Below are positions 55,740 through 64,000 of a DNA stretch of 64,000 bases, piece by piece. This DNA comes from Octadecabacter arcticus 238. GTDB taxonomy: Bacteria > Pseudomonadota > Alphaproteobacteria > Rhodobacterales > Rhodobacteraceae. The number at the start of each line of letters is the position of its first letter. Position 1 is the first letter of the stretch. The position numbers were made by a program, and so were the translations under genes. The stretch covers positions 5,021,501 to 5,085,500 of the forward strand of contig NC_020908.1 of the NCBI RefSeq assembly GCF_000155735.2. Direction: 5' to 3'. Under the pieces are notes generated by a model. That model was not told the DNA's origin. It made no database searches and was given only the letters and a program-made list of their open reading frames with translations.

Positions 55740-57334
55740 TGACCACGTCATCCCGCCCCAACATTATCCTGATTATGGCCGACCAAATGGCGGCCCATGC
55801 ACTCAGCCTTTATGGTAACACCGTGTGCAAGACGCCCAACCTGGAACGGCTTGCCGCACAGGGCACTGTCTTTGAAAACGGATATTCAAACAATCCGCTC
55901 TGCGTGCCCAGCCGTGCGTCGATGCTCAGCGGGATGCTGTCGCCTGACGTTAATGTCTTTGACAATGCCAATGAATTGCCAAGTTCAGTGCCGACGATGG
56001 CGCATTATCTGCGCCATGCTGGCTATTGGACGGAACTGTGCGGCAAGATGCACTTTATCGGTCCCGATCAGGAACATGGGTTTAATCAACGCTCGGTTAC
56101 TGACGTTTATCCGGCAAGCTTTCAGTGGATTGCCGACTGGCAAGCGGGCCCTGCCTTTGTGCCCTCGGGCACTGCGTTGAATGGTGTAGTTGAATCCGGT
56201 CCATGCGTGCGCACCATGCAAGAAGACTACGACGACGAGGTCGAACACTGCGCGATCCAAAGCCTCTATGACCGCGCACGCGAACCCGATCGCCAGCCGT
56301 TTTTCCAGATCGTTTCCTTCACCAACCCGCATACGCCATTTACGGTCAGTCAGGAGTATTGGGATCGTTACGAGTCCAGTGAAATTGATGCGCCAGCCGT
56401 GGGCGCATTGCCATTCGAGGATCTCGATTATCACTCCAAGGCACTGTTCTTTGCCCATGGTCGCCATCGCCACAAGGTCACCCAAAAGCATCTTATAGCT
56501 GCGCGACATGCTTATTACGGGATGATTTCTTATGTCGATGACAAAGTTGGGCGCATTCTGGATACGCTAGAAAAGACCGGCCAGCGCGACAACACGGCGG
56601 TGTTTTTTGTGTCCGATCATGGCGAAATGCTGGGCGAACGTGGCATGTGGTTCAAGCAGACGTTCTGGGAATGGTCGGCCCATGTGCCGTTTATCGCTTC
56701 AGTTCCCGGAATTACAGGCGGCGGGCGCAGCGAAAAGGTGGTGTCCTTGGTTGACCTGTTGCCGACGTTCCTTGATCTTGCGGGGGCTGACAGCCCTGAA
56801 TTGGCAGGCAGTTCTGTATTGCCGCTGATGGAGGGGGACGCTGACGCATGGCCTGACATTGCGATCAGCGACTATCTGGCAATCGGGCCCTGCGTGCCGT
56901 GCCGTATGGTGCGCAAGGGGCGCTTTAAATTCATCTATACGCATGGTCATCCGGCGCTGCTCTATGATTTGCAGGATGACCCGTTAGAATTGAACAATCT
57001 GGCCGATAACGCGGCATTTGCAGATGTGCTTGCGGAATTGCAAGCCTTTTCCTTGACCGACTGGGACCCCGTTGCACTAACGATCCGCGTGCTGAAAAGC
57101 CAACAAAAACGCAAGGTTATCAAAACAACGCCCGGTGCCGCGCCGCAATGGGACTATATCGCCCGAACTGGCGACGAGGCACGGTTCGTGCGCGCCCAAG
57201 GTGTTGATGCCACCAAAGGCAGGTTGCGTTTGCCACAAGTGCCCGAGGTTCCCGCAGATTGGCCAGAGCTTGATCTGGAAACCGTCGCCGACCTGATCGC
57301 GGGGCGCCGTAACCTTGATGCGTTTCTGAAGTAG
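55739..57334 (+). CDS. Choline-sulfatase-like type I sulfatase
   Basis: A 531-residue sulfatase resembling BetC, which releases choline and sulfate from choline-O-sulfate. The metal Asp15 is in ILIMADQM. The formylglycine motif is C55-V-P-S-R59 (NNPLCVPSRASMLSGML). BetC-like landmarks are YDNA-like FDNANELPSSVPTMAHYLRHAGYWTELCGKMHFIGPDQEHGF and FFVSDHGEMLGERGMWFKQTFWEWSAHVPFI. It has no signal peptide. The C-terminal segment lacks the last part I would expect of true BetC, so another sulfate ester is possible. Its start overlaps the GMC stop by one base (TAATG). Confidence 0.85.
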   Translation: MTTSSRPNIILIMADQMAAHALSLYGNTVCKTPNLERLAAQGTVFENGYSNNPLCVPSRASMLSGMLSPDVNVFDNANELPSSVPTMAHYLRHAGYWTELCGKMHFIGPDQEHGFNQRSVTDVYPASFQWIADWQAGPAFVPSGTALNGVVESGPCVRTMQEDYDDEVEHCAIQSLYDRAREPDRQPFFQIVSFTNPHTPFTVSQEYWDRYESSEIDAPAVGALPFEDLDYHSKALFFAHGRHRHKVTQKHLIAARHAYYGMISYVDDKVGRILDTLEKTGQRDNTAVFFVSDHGEMLGERGMWFKQTFWEWSAHVPFIASVPGITGGGRSEKVVSLVDLLPTFLDLAGADSPELAGSSVLPLMEGDADAWPDIAISDYLAIGPCVPCRMVRKGRFKFIYTHGHPALLYDLQDDPLELNNLADNAAFADVLAELQAFSLTDWDPVALTIRVLKSQQKRKVIKTTPGAAPQWDYIARTGDEARFVRAQGVDATKGRLRLPQVPEVPADWPELDLETVADLIAGRRNLDAFLK

Positions 57335-57404
57335 CCCGTTCAGCCACGTTATTCCGTTGCCGTCCTTATGGCCGCGCGCGCTCTCAAACATCTAAGGAAA
57401 CCCC

Positions 57405-58790
57405 TTGCCCGTAGACATTTACAACCCTGCAAACCCGTCCGAAGTTGTCGGCACTTTCCCAACTATGTCACCAGATGACGTTCCAGCCATGATGGCTGCT
57501 GCACGCGCGGCAAAGCACGAATGGGCAAAAGTCCCCCAGCCAGAGCGTGGCAAAACCGTTGACGCCTTTCTGGACGGGCTGCAAGCACGCACCGAGGATA
57601 TAGCAACCGCCATCACCCGCGAAATGGGCAAGGTCATTTGTGAATCTCGCGGGAAAGTCAACAAGGCGTTGGGTGAAGGCCGTGCCACGACCCGCCGCGC
57701 CTCTGCGCCTATCGGAGAGGTGCTTCTCTCACAGAAACCCGGCACCGTGACCTATTCAACGCGGCGGCCACGCGGTGTGATCGTTGACATCAACCCGTGG
57801 AACTTCCCGTTCAGCACACCCATCCGTAAAACAATTCCGGCGCTGGTCTATGGCAACGCGATCGTTCTCAAACCATCCATTGGCACACCGGGTGCCGCAT
57901 TCATCATGCAAGAAGTTGCTGACCAGATTTTGCCGAAAGGTCTGTTTCAGATCGCTTATGGATCCGGCAATCTTGGCGGCGCGCTGACCTCGGCGCAGGG
58001 TGTGGATGCGATCAGCTTTACAGGATCGGTCGGGATTGGCCGTATCGTGGCGCAAGCTTCCGCTGCCAATTTAGCCAAAATCAGTCTGGAATTGGGCGGT
58101 AAAAACCCGGAAATCCTGAATGACGCCAGTGATCTGGAGGCGACGCTGGATCAGATTTACATGGCGGCTTTTGCGGTCTGCGGCCAACGCTGCACGGCCA
58201 TCAGCCGCGTGATCGTGCGCCGCGAACTGGAGGCGGATGTCGTGGCTGGCTTGGCCAAACGGGCGAAGGCCGCAAAGATCGGCAATGGATTGGACAGTGC
58301 GACAACCATCGGCCCATTGATGGGCGAAAAAGCGCGGGCAAATGTGGCAGGATTTGTCGATCGCGCCCGCGCCGAAGGGGCCAATGTAGCCGCAGGCGGA
58401 GCACTGGTTGGGCAAAACGGCGGTTATTTTTACGCACCGACCATTCTGAGCGCGGTGACACCTGATATGGAGGTCGCCCGCGACGAAGTGTTCGGCCCCG
58501 TTCTGGCCGTCATCGCCTATGACACCGCTGACGAGGCACTGGAAATTTGCAACGACGTCGAATTTGGCCTGGCCGCCTGCCTGTATTCAGAGCAAACCCC
58601 GCTGGTAGATCGCTTCATAGCCGAAGCAGAAAGTGGGATTATCCACGTCAATTGCGGCAGTTTCCCTGAGGACCACGCGCCCTTTGTCGGGGTCAAGAAT
58701 TCGTCGTTGGGTGTTGGTGGATCGAACGGCGCATCAACGCTGCATTTCTTCACTCAGGAACATACGGTGTTCCAAAAGGGGCAAGTGTAG
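57405..58790 (+). CDS. NAD(P)-dependent aldehyde dehydrogenase
   Basis: A 461-residue aldehyde dehydrogenase oxidising an aldehyde to the acid. Motifs are NPWNFPFSTPIRKTIPAL (cofactor/active-site Asn), SFTGSVGIGRIV (Rossmann), the general base Glu in SLELGGKNPEIL, and the catalytic Cys in AVCGQRCTAISR. It resembles alpha-ketoglutaric- and succinic-semialdehyde dehydrogenases more than betaine aldehyde dehydrogenase, which fits a sugar-acid route via the dehydratase. The start is TTG 57405, preceded by AAGGAAA. It follows the second sulfatase by 70 bases. Confidence 0.92.
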   Translation: MPVDIYNPANPSEVVGTFPTMSPDDVPAMMAAARAAKHEWAKVPQPERGKTVDAFLDGLQARTEDIATAITREMGKVICESRGKVNKALGEGRATTRRASAPIGEVLLSQKPGTVTYSTRRPRGVIVDINPWNFPFSTPIRKTIPALVYGNAIVLKPSIGTPGAAFIMQEVADQILPKGLFQIAYGSGNLGGALTSAQGVDAISFTGSVGIGRIVAQASAANLAKISLELGGKNPEILNDASDLEATLDQIYMAAFAVCGQRCTAISRVIVRRELEADVVAGLAKRAKAAKIGNGLDSATTIGPLMGEKARANVAGFVDRARAEGANVAAGGALVGQNGGYFYAPTILSAVTPDMEVARDEVFGPVLAVIAYDTADEALEICNDVEFGLAACLYSEQTPLVDRFIAEAESGIIHVNCGSFPEDHAPFVGVKNSSLGVGGSNGASTLHFFTQEHTVFQKGQV

Positions 58791-58840
58791 GAACCAAGTC
58801 CCTAACGCTCACCATCCTCCAGACCAAAAATTGCGAGCCA

Positions 58841-59527
58841 ATGACAATTCAAGACATAAAGATAACGCAAAGCGGGCGGATTTTCACCGCCGCCGAAATG
58901 GGCATGCTTGCGCATGTTTACCGAGCCGAGGTGTATCGCAGCACCACATGGCGTACGCGTCTGGACGCCACGACCAATTGGGCCGTCGTGACGTTGGGCA
59001 TCGGAGTGTCAGTGACATTTTCAAGCGCCGCCGCGTCGCCGCTTCCGCTCATTCTGACAGGGTTAATTACGCTCTTTCTTTTGATGCTTGAGGGACGGCG
59101 CTATCGGTATTTTAACGTGTGGCGCGCGCGGGCGCGTTGGATGGAAACACATCTCATCGCTCCCTTGCTTGAAGATGGCGACCTGCATTGCGAGGAGAAC
59201 TGGCAAGCCGTGCTTGCACGCGATTACCATCGCCCACTTTATCACATTAGCTTCGTTAGGGCTGTCGGGCGGCGGTTACGTAGCAATTTCATCTGGATAT
59301 TTATGATTGTGGCTGTGGCGTATGTTGCAAAAATTGCAGTGCATCCTCTGCCAATCTCAACTTGGGCTGAACTGCCCGCGAGGGCGGCGATTGGCCCGTT
59401 TTCGGGCTGGGCAGTTTTGGCAGTCGGGCTGGTCTACAACGGCACATTGATCGCGTTTGCCGCGATGACCTTATGGTTAGACCGCATTAAACACCGCGGC
59501 GAAACGAGCGCCTCTTCGATGGGATAG
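58841..59527 (+). CDS. DUF2270 membrane protein
   Basis: A 228-residue inner-membrane protein of uncharacterised family DUF2270. Four hydrophobic segments are visible: TNWAVVTLGIGVSVTFSS, PLILTGLITLFLLML, FIWIFMIVAVAYVAKIAV and WAVLAVGLVYNGTLIAFAAMTLWL. Between the second and third is the conserved cytoplasmic part EGRRYRYFNVWRARARWMETHLIAPLL. No function is known. It follows the aldehyde dehydrogenase by 50 bases on the same strand, but may belong to an independent transcript. Confidence 0.85.
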   Translation: MTIQDIKITQSGRIFTAAEMGMLAHVYRAEVYRSTTWRTRLDATTNWAVVTLGIGVSVTFSSAAASPLPLILTGLITLFLLMLEGRRYRYFNVWRARARWMETHLIAPLLEDGDLHCEENWQAVLARDYHRPLYHISFVRAVGRRLRSNFIWIFMIVAVAYVAKIAVHPLPISTWAELPARAAIGPFSGWAVLAVGLVYNGTLIAFAAMTLWLDRIKHRGETSASSMG

Positions 59528-60028
59528 CTTGGGATGAACGTCAGATATTCTCTGAACGGATCGAAGCTTGAGCGAATGGTCCTGTGATTCCTGATGTCGT
59601 TTACACGTTCCGTCGTGCTCAAATTAATCAGAATTGGGCGTAAAAAAGTCATTTGTTTTCAAAGCGGAGTTGTCACCATATTTACCGTACTGCACCCTTA
59701 ATTCCAATACTGTACCCTTAATTGCCATATGATCGGTTTTGTGAATAACTTGGTATTGTGAGGCCGTGATGCGCTGGGTTTTCGTAGCTAACTACTTGTA
59801 GTAAAGGAGAAAAACAAACTTGGCTTGAGTATCTGCGAGCAGGCCCAGCGGATATGTTGTAATTAACGGTACAATAAACGCCCAAAATACCCATCAATCT
59901 GCAGAATCTGATTAATTAAGGTACAACGACAGTCGTTGAATTTGGTTCCTTCGATGACTTTTGGCGGTACTGCTTAGGCTCAAGTTTCAAATGCAACACC
60001 AGCCGCCATTTGGGCATAGGATGTTGCG
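59528..60028. other. Intergenic DNA before the IS30 fragment
   Basis: About 500 AT-rich bases with no recognised gene. It contains a short imperfect tandem repeat (59688-59727) and, near its right end, TTTCAAATGCAACACC, which may belong to the left end of the IS30 element. Confidence 0.5.
59688..59727 (+). repeat. Two imperfect 20-bp tandem repeats
   Basis: TACTGCACCCTTAATTCCAA is followed directly by TACTGTACCCTTAATTGCCA; 17 of 20 positions match. Regularly spaced short repeats next to IS debris could be part of a transposon end (for example the multiple terminal repeats of IS21) or a protein-binding site. Confidence 0.6.
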
Positions 60029-61186
60029 ATGGACATACGAAGCAAGCACCTCAGCAGCGAGGACCGTGGCGTGATATTAGCCGAGCATAATAGGGGCAGC
60101 AGTCAGCGGTTGATCTGCCAGCTTTTGCATCGCCCGGCGAGCACGATCTGCCGTGAGCTGGCGCGAGGTCGGCAGGAAGACGGCAGCTATTGCCCGCAAG
60201 CTGCGCCGCTTCGGGATGCTCGTCAGTTCCGCTGTGGGAGCCAACGGCGCAATAACAACGCGGGGAGGTGACGTCGGGGCCAAAACAGCACCAGATCCAA
60301 CATCGGGCAAAAGCGCTGATTGTGAAGGCATAACCATGGTTCTTCTCCTACGCCCTCAAGTGTAAACTTTAGCCAGTCAATTGTCTCACGCTTATTGGCA
60401 CGGAGGGGGTCGTCTGAGCAGATTGCGCAGAGACTGCGTCTCATGAAGCCTGATGATCCATCTGCCCATGTGAGCCATGAGACCATCTATGCCGCGATTT
60501 ACGCGCAGCCACGTGGTGGGCTGAAGGCAGCGATGATCGAGGCGTTGCGTCAAGCGAAGCCTAAGCGTGGGCTCAAGCGCAGGACAGCGGCGGGCAGTGC
60601 TATGGTCCCGGAATCATTGCGCATTATCAATCGCCCTGAAGAAATCGAAGCACGACTGGTACCAGGCCATTGGGAGGGCGACCTCATCAAGGGCGCATTC
60701 AATCGCTCGTCAGTGGGGACCTTGGTCGAGTGCAAGACACGCTTTGTTATTCTGTGCAAAATGGACGGCAATGGGGCCGAGGCTGCGCTCGACAGCTTAA
60801 CCCGCCAGATGAAACGACTGCCAGCGGCCTTGCGCAAGAGCATGACCTATGACCGTGGCTCCGACCCTCTCATGGTTTGCGAGCAAACCACTGCCGGGCA
60901 ATGGATGGCCTGCCATCCCGAACTCGCCAGACGGTTGAAGATCGATATTTGGTTCTGCGATCCGCATGCGCCTTGGCAGCGTGGCAGCAACGAGAACACC
61001 AACGGACTGCTGTGTCAGTACATGCCCAAAGGAACTGACCTGAACGGTGCAAGCCAAACATGGCTGAACGACGTTGCAAACCTGATGAACAACCGTCCGA
61101 GAAAAACCCTCGGATGGAGAACACCCGCTGAAGCTATGGCCGACGAAATCGCGGCCTTCAAATCAACAGTTGCACTTGATGTTTGA
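60029..61186 (+). pseudogene. IS30-family transposase interrupted by an IS3 fragment
   Basis: The N-terminal part [59 protein letters not shown] (HTH_38 DNA-binding domain) ends near 60201. After a 206-base IS3 fragment, the protein resumes at about 60408 with SSEQIAQRLRLMKPDDPSAHVSHETIYAAIYAQPRG and continues through the integrase core: GHWEGDLIKGAF, YDRGSDP, WFCDPHAPWQRGSNENTNGLL and the end at 61186. About 50 residues between the two halves are missing, so the insertion came with a deletion. Confidence 0.88.
60202..60407 (-). mobile_element. Third fragment of the 26-kb IS3-family element
   Basis: The minus strand starts with the same end sequence as the element at 26475 (CCCTCCGTGCC...), and encodes the first 45 or so residues of OrfA ([28 protein letters not shown]), more diverged than the other two copies. 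It stops at the codons for PKRR. It lies within the IS30 transposase gene. Confidence 0.88.
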
Positions 61187-61583
61187 ATCCAAGCTGTCGC
61201 AAAGTTTTTTCTTGAAGAATTTTGTTCTTCGCAGACCTACTTCTAGGTCTCTGAAGTGCCAAATTATCCAAAATTACGGCTACACAAGAGATAATTCTCG
61301 GAAAGTTGACGTCTAAATACGTCGGGTGGAGAACAAAATTCTAGTTTTCTAATGCGTTGCCAAGCTTTGCGACAGAACCGCATTTATAGCATCCTTAAGA
61401 GAATAAGCCGTGACCAATATCAGCCTAGTGGCGCTCCATGCAACAACGCTATTGACAGGCCTCCCTGTGAAGAACTAGGAATGTAATCGATTACATTGAT
61501 AGCTCGGCCTTTGATGTGAGATGCATTCAAAAAGTAGGATATTCGCCTAATATACTCAAGGATTTTGAACTTTGGAGGATACT
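61187..61583. other. Non-coding region upstream of the fatty acid hydroxylase gene
   Basis: About 400 bases without a convincing gene. The left part probably includes the end of the IS30 element. The right part holds a perfect 16-bp palindrome (61481-61496) and AT-rich DNA that could contain the promoter of the gene at 61584. Confidence 0.5.
61481..61496. promoter_or_regulatory. Perfect 16-bp palindrome, candidate operator
   Basis: ATGTAATCGATTACAT is its own reverse complement with a central CG, the geometry of LacI-family operators. It lies 87 bases upstream of the hydroxylase ATG. No matching regulator gene is visible in the window. Confidence 0.5.
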
Positions 61584-62618
61584 ATGTCGGCAAATACTCA
61601 AAAAACTATGGGCGTAAACTCTCCCACGCAAGAGGAAAGGAAGTCAGAACAGCCACAAAGGAAGCGGCGGAAGATTTGGAATTATCAGCCAGATAAGCCA
61701 CTGGAATATTCACCATTTTTCAATTGGCCCCCAAGCTTCAAAAAGATTTCTGATTTCATTGGAGCGTCTTATTTCTCGTTGTCGATAAAGATGTTTGTTC
61801 TCGGCCTCGCATTGCTGAGCATTGCTTTTCTTGCACCCTCCTATGAGACGACTCACTCGTTTGCCGCTTCGTGGGTTTCAGGCATTTTCATACGCAACCT
61901 GGCCTTAATGATGGTGATAGCAGGCGGTCTTCATCTGTATTTCTATACGTTTGCTAAACAAGGATTGCAGTTAAAATTTGATGCTCGTTCGATGGCCAAA
62001 GATTCTGGGGCATTCAAGTTTCGAAATCAAGTTTGGGACAACATGTATTACAGCCTTGTCTATGGGGTATCCTTCTGGACATTTCTTGAGGTTTTGTTGC
62101 TTTGGTCACTGAAAAATGGGTATATGCCTTTGAGTACATGGTCAGACGGCCCTGTTTGGTTCGTTCTAGCGATCTTGCTGATACCGCTGTGGCACTCGTT
62201 TCACTTTTACTGGGTGCATCGCCTGCTGCATTGGGAACCACTTTATAAAATGGTTCATTCGCTCCATCATAAGAATGTTAATGTTGGCCCATGGTCGGGG
62301 ATGTCAATGCATCCGATTGAATCCTTTTTCTATTTGACATCTGTGCTGATCCATTTTGCTGTCCCCACAAGCCCTTTACATATTGTCTATCATTTAATGT
62401 TTCTCATTTTTAATGCTGTTATTTCGCATTCCGGATTTGAAGCGTTGCTTGTGAAGAATAAGAGTACTGTTAAGATGGGACGTTTTTATCACCAGCTGCA
62501 CCATAAGTTTTTTTCTTGTAATTATGGCACAGCTGAGATGCCTTGGGATGCATGGTTTGGATCGTTTCATGATGGTACTCAAGAGGCGCATGAACGTATT
62601 TTTGGAAAACGCAAATGA
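61584..62618 (+). CDS. Sterol desaturase/fatty acid hydroxylase superfamily protein
   Basis: A 344-residue integral membrane di-iron enzyme. After a polar N-terminal stretch (about 1-65) there are four to six hydrophobic segments. The histidine boxes that bind the two irons are HSFHFYWVHRLLHW (about 202-215), VHSLHHKNVN (about 222-231) and, near the C-terminus, FYHQLHHKFFSCNYG. Family members hydroxylate or desaturate sterols, carotenoids, ceramides or fatty acids; the substrate here is unknown. GGAGG eight bases upstream of ATG 61584 decides the start. Confidence 0.9.
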   Translation: MSANTQKTMGVNSPTQEERKSEQPQRKRRKIWNYQPDKPLEYSPFFNWPPSFKKISDFIGASYFSLSIKMFVLGLALLSIAFLAPSYETTHSFAASWVSGIFIRNLALMMVIAGGLHLYFYTFAKQGLQLKFDARSMAKDSGAFKFRNQVWDNMYYSLVYGVSFWTFLEVLLLWSLKNGYMPLSTWSDGPVWFVLAILLIPLWHSFHFYWVHRLLHWEPLYKMVHSLHHKNVNVGPWSGMSMHPIESFFYLTSVLIHFAVPTSPLHIVYHLMFLIFNAVISHSGFEALLVKNKSTVKMGRFYHQLHHKFFSCNYGTAEMPWDAWFGSFHDGTQEAHERIFGKRK

Positions 62619-62872
62619 CTTCTTGGATTCAAACCAGATGTTGCGCTTGCAACTTGAATCCAAGCAGCCAAGTCTAAGTTTGTTCCCGTCTTTCATTGAG
62701 AGGTGGCCGCAGGAATTTGTACCAGTAGTTAAGGTGGTTCAACTTGTGAAAGAGATGATCCAAAACAACCAAACGAAAGAACCATTCGCCCGATTTCGAG
62801 GCCATGGTTGCGCTGGAAGCGAGCCACAATTAAGAATCGTGGCTGGGGAGTTAAATCGGGGCAAGACCAGTA

Positions 62873-64000
62873 TCAACTGACTTCGGCATCGTGGGTTCGT
62901 AGAGTATTCAATTCCTCGGGCAATAAAGTAATACCCAGGCCAGGGTCTTTGTTACAAGTCCATCCTTGGCGACCTATGCATGATGAAGTTGCGCCAAATC
63001 CATCTCTGAGCGGGTTGGGGTTCACATCTACTTCCAGCAAGCCATCGCCACCAACAGCGGACAAAAGGTTGGCAGATGCTTGTAAACCGATACCCCCACC
63101 AAGGAAATGAGGGCAATAAAGTAACCCGTGCGTAAGGGCTTTCTTTCCTACGGCGAGGCTGCCGGTCAAACCACCCCATTTGATGATATCAGGTTGTACG
63201 ACTTGGAGCAGCGCAGATTTCATAGCTGCTTCGAATCCTCTGAAGTCAACGATATTCTCTCCCCCAGCCAACGGGTAGGGGCAGGCCTTATTGAGTTTAC
63301 GCCAGTCATATGCTGACGAGTCCGCGGGAATTGGCTCTTCTAGCCACGCCAAAGGAACCGTAGCTGTTTGGCTTGTGAATTTCAGGGCGTCTTCAACATC
63401 CCACGCTTGATTGGCATCGGCGGCGATCGTTTCGTCATTAGATTTCTCCTCAAACAGCCGGTGCAATTGGGTCAAGTCAACTTCGAGGTTGAATCCTACT
63501 TTTACTTTGAAGTTCGTGAACCCAATTTGGCGTGCTTTTTCTATGAGGGTATTGGCTTCATTGATGTGAATTCCGCTAGCATAAGCGGGAACGTCGTCTG
63601 CCGCCGTATTGTTCATGAAGCGGCGAAGGGTCTTGCCGGACTTACGCGCAAACAAATCCCAAACCGCAATGTCGAGGCCGGCAATGACCTGACGGAATGG
63701 TCCCCACTCACCGCTTTGCAATGCGACGATGTGAGTCCTTTCGGTAAGTGCGTAGAACAATTCGCTAGGATGGTTCAGCGGGTATTCGAATGCGAGCGGG
63801 CCGATATCGCGAGCCAAGAGGTTTACTCTGTGTTCCGCAGCCGCTGAAGGCCAGTTTGCGAAGACTTCGCCCCAACCAAACGCGCCGTCTGTGTCTTCTA
63901 CACGCACGAACACGGCGGGTCTGTCGTGCATGGTTCCAAATGAAGTTTTTATCGGCTCAGTTATTGGGCTGCGGAACGAATATGCGTTGATCCGTGCTAT
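62873..64000 (-). CDS. Enolase-superfamily dehydratase/racemase, cut by the window edge
   Basis: A mandelate-racemase-family protein related to the one at 52945. It has the same landmarks: SFGTMHDRPAVFVRVEDTDGAFGWGEVFANWP, KVKVGF (KxK), ADANQAWDVEDAL, WLEEPI, LAGGENI and YCPHFLGGGIGLQASANLLSAVGGDGLLE. The frame is open to base 64000 with additional conserved sequence (INAYSFRSPITEPIKTSFGTM), so the true start lies outside the window and the 352-residue version from the ATG at 63931 would be truncated. The C-terminus is complete. Its transcription converges with the hydroxylase gene. Confidence 0.88.
   Translation of the reverse strand: MARINAYSFRSPITEPIKTSFGTMHDRPAVFVRVEDTDGAFGWGEVFANWPSAAAEHRVNLLARDIGPLAFEYPLNHPSELFYALTERTHIVALQSGEWGPFRQVIAGLDIAVWDLFARKSGKTLRRFMNNTAADDVPAYASGIHINEANTLIEKARQIGFTNFKVKVGFNLEVDLTQLHRLFEEKSNDETIAADANQAWDVEDALKFTSQTATVPLAWLEEPIPADSSAYDWRKLNKACPYPLAGGENIVDFRGFEAAMKSALLQVVQPDIIKWGGLTGSLAVGKKALTHGLLYCPHFLGGGIGLQASANLLSAVGGDGLLEVDVNPNPLRDGFGATSSCIGRQGWTCNKDPGLGITLLPEELNTLRTHDAEVS

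Noticed and set aside
62524..62880. Open frame of 118 codons downstream of the fatty acid hydroxylase
   Set aside because: It starts inside the hydroxylase gene, has no convincing ribosome-binding site or family resemblance, and runs into the end of the convergent dehydratase gene. A short real protein from an internal ATG cannot be excluded.
1..64000. CRISPR array
   Set aside because: No series of regularly spaced identical repeats was seen; the only tandem repeat is a two-unit 20-bp one at 59688.

Overview
The window reads as a chromosome or chromid segment of a marine alphaproteobacterium of the Rhodobacteraceae (Roseobacter group). The evidence is the fbc-type petABC operon for cytochrome bc1, the dapF-mtaB pair, an HU-like protein, a TPP-riboswitch-controlled thiBPQ transporter, TAXI-type TRAP transport, remnants of an ectoine-degradation cluster, and a very heavy insertion-sequence (IS) load. 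The assignment rests on gene content and protein resemblance only.

Layout. 1-2.1 kb: IS debris (IS30 and IS110 fragments) abutting a 5'-truncated methyltransferase. 2.1-22.2 kb: a mostly ordinary core region. It holds aroQ; a minus-strand acyl-CoA operon (acyl-CoA dehydrogenase, NDP-forming acyl-CoA synthetase, enoyl-CoA hydratase) behind a class II aldolase; AMP nucleosidase; an HU-like protein; an EamA exporter; aroC; a TPP riboswitch with thiBPQ; petABC; and a dapF-mtaB-gst-paiB-gst operon; it ends with tRNA-Lys. 22.2-28.4 kb: IS elements, including a three-level nest. An IS110/IS1111-type element sits exactly inside the terminal inverted repeat of an IS5 element, and is itself split by an IS3-family element with a 3-bp target duplication.

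28.4-40.5 kb is the most distinctive locus. A UT-family urea/amide channel precedes a promoter and a leader RNA with tandem hexaloop hairpins overlapping a 16-bp terminator. Then come an AmiC-like exported binding protein, a complete Urt-type ABC transporter, aliphatic amidase AmiE, AmiB, AmiC, the ANTAR antiterminator AmiR, and acetyl-CoA synthetase. Read together: short amides such as acetamide are imported, AmiE hydrolyses them to a carboxylate and ammonia, and Acs activates the acetate. AmiC/AmiR probably sense the amide and release transcription through the leader terminator. Here the first gene under that control would be a high-affinity importer rather than amiE itself. Two strong intercistronic hairpins probably set relative expression. 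The region is visibly more AT-rich than its surroundings and is bordered by IS elements on both sides.

40.5-47.1 kb: a second IS cluster (truncated IS3, IS66 remnant, IS256 with a 9-bp target duplication, broken IS5 elements, an IS481-like element, a partial second copy of the 26-kb IS3 element in inverse orientation). It surrounds eutB and a truncated eutC. 47.1-59.5 kb: a plus-strand catabolic locus with a ROK regulator, fused TRAP permease, TAXI receptor, sulfatase, enolase-superfamily dehydratase/racemase, GMC oxidoreductase, choline-sulfatase-like enzyme, aldehyde dehydrogenase and a DUF2270 membrane protein. This is plausibly for uptake, desulfation and oxidation of a sulfate ester. 60.0-61.2 kb: an IS30 transposase broken by a third fragment of the same IS3 element. 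The window ends with a fatty-acid-hydroxylase-type membrane enzyme downstream of a perfect 16-bp palindrome, and a second enolase-superfamily gene that runs off the right edge.
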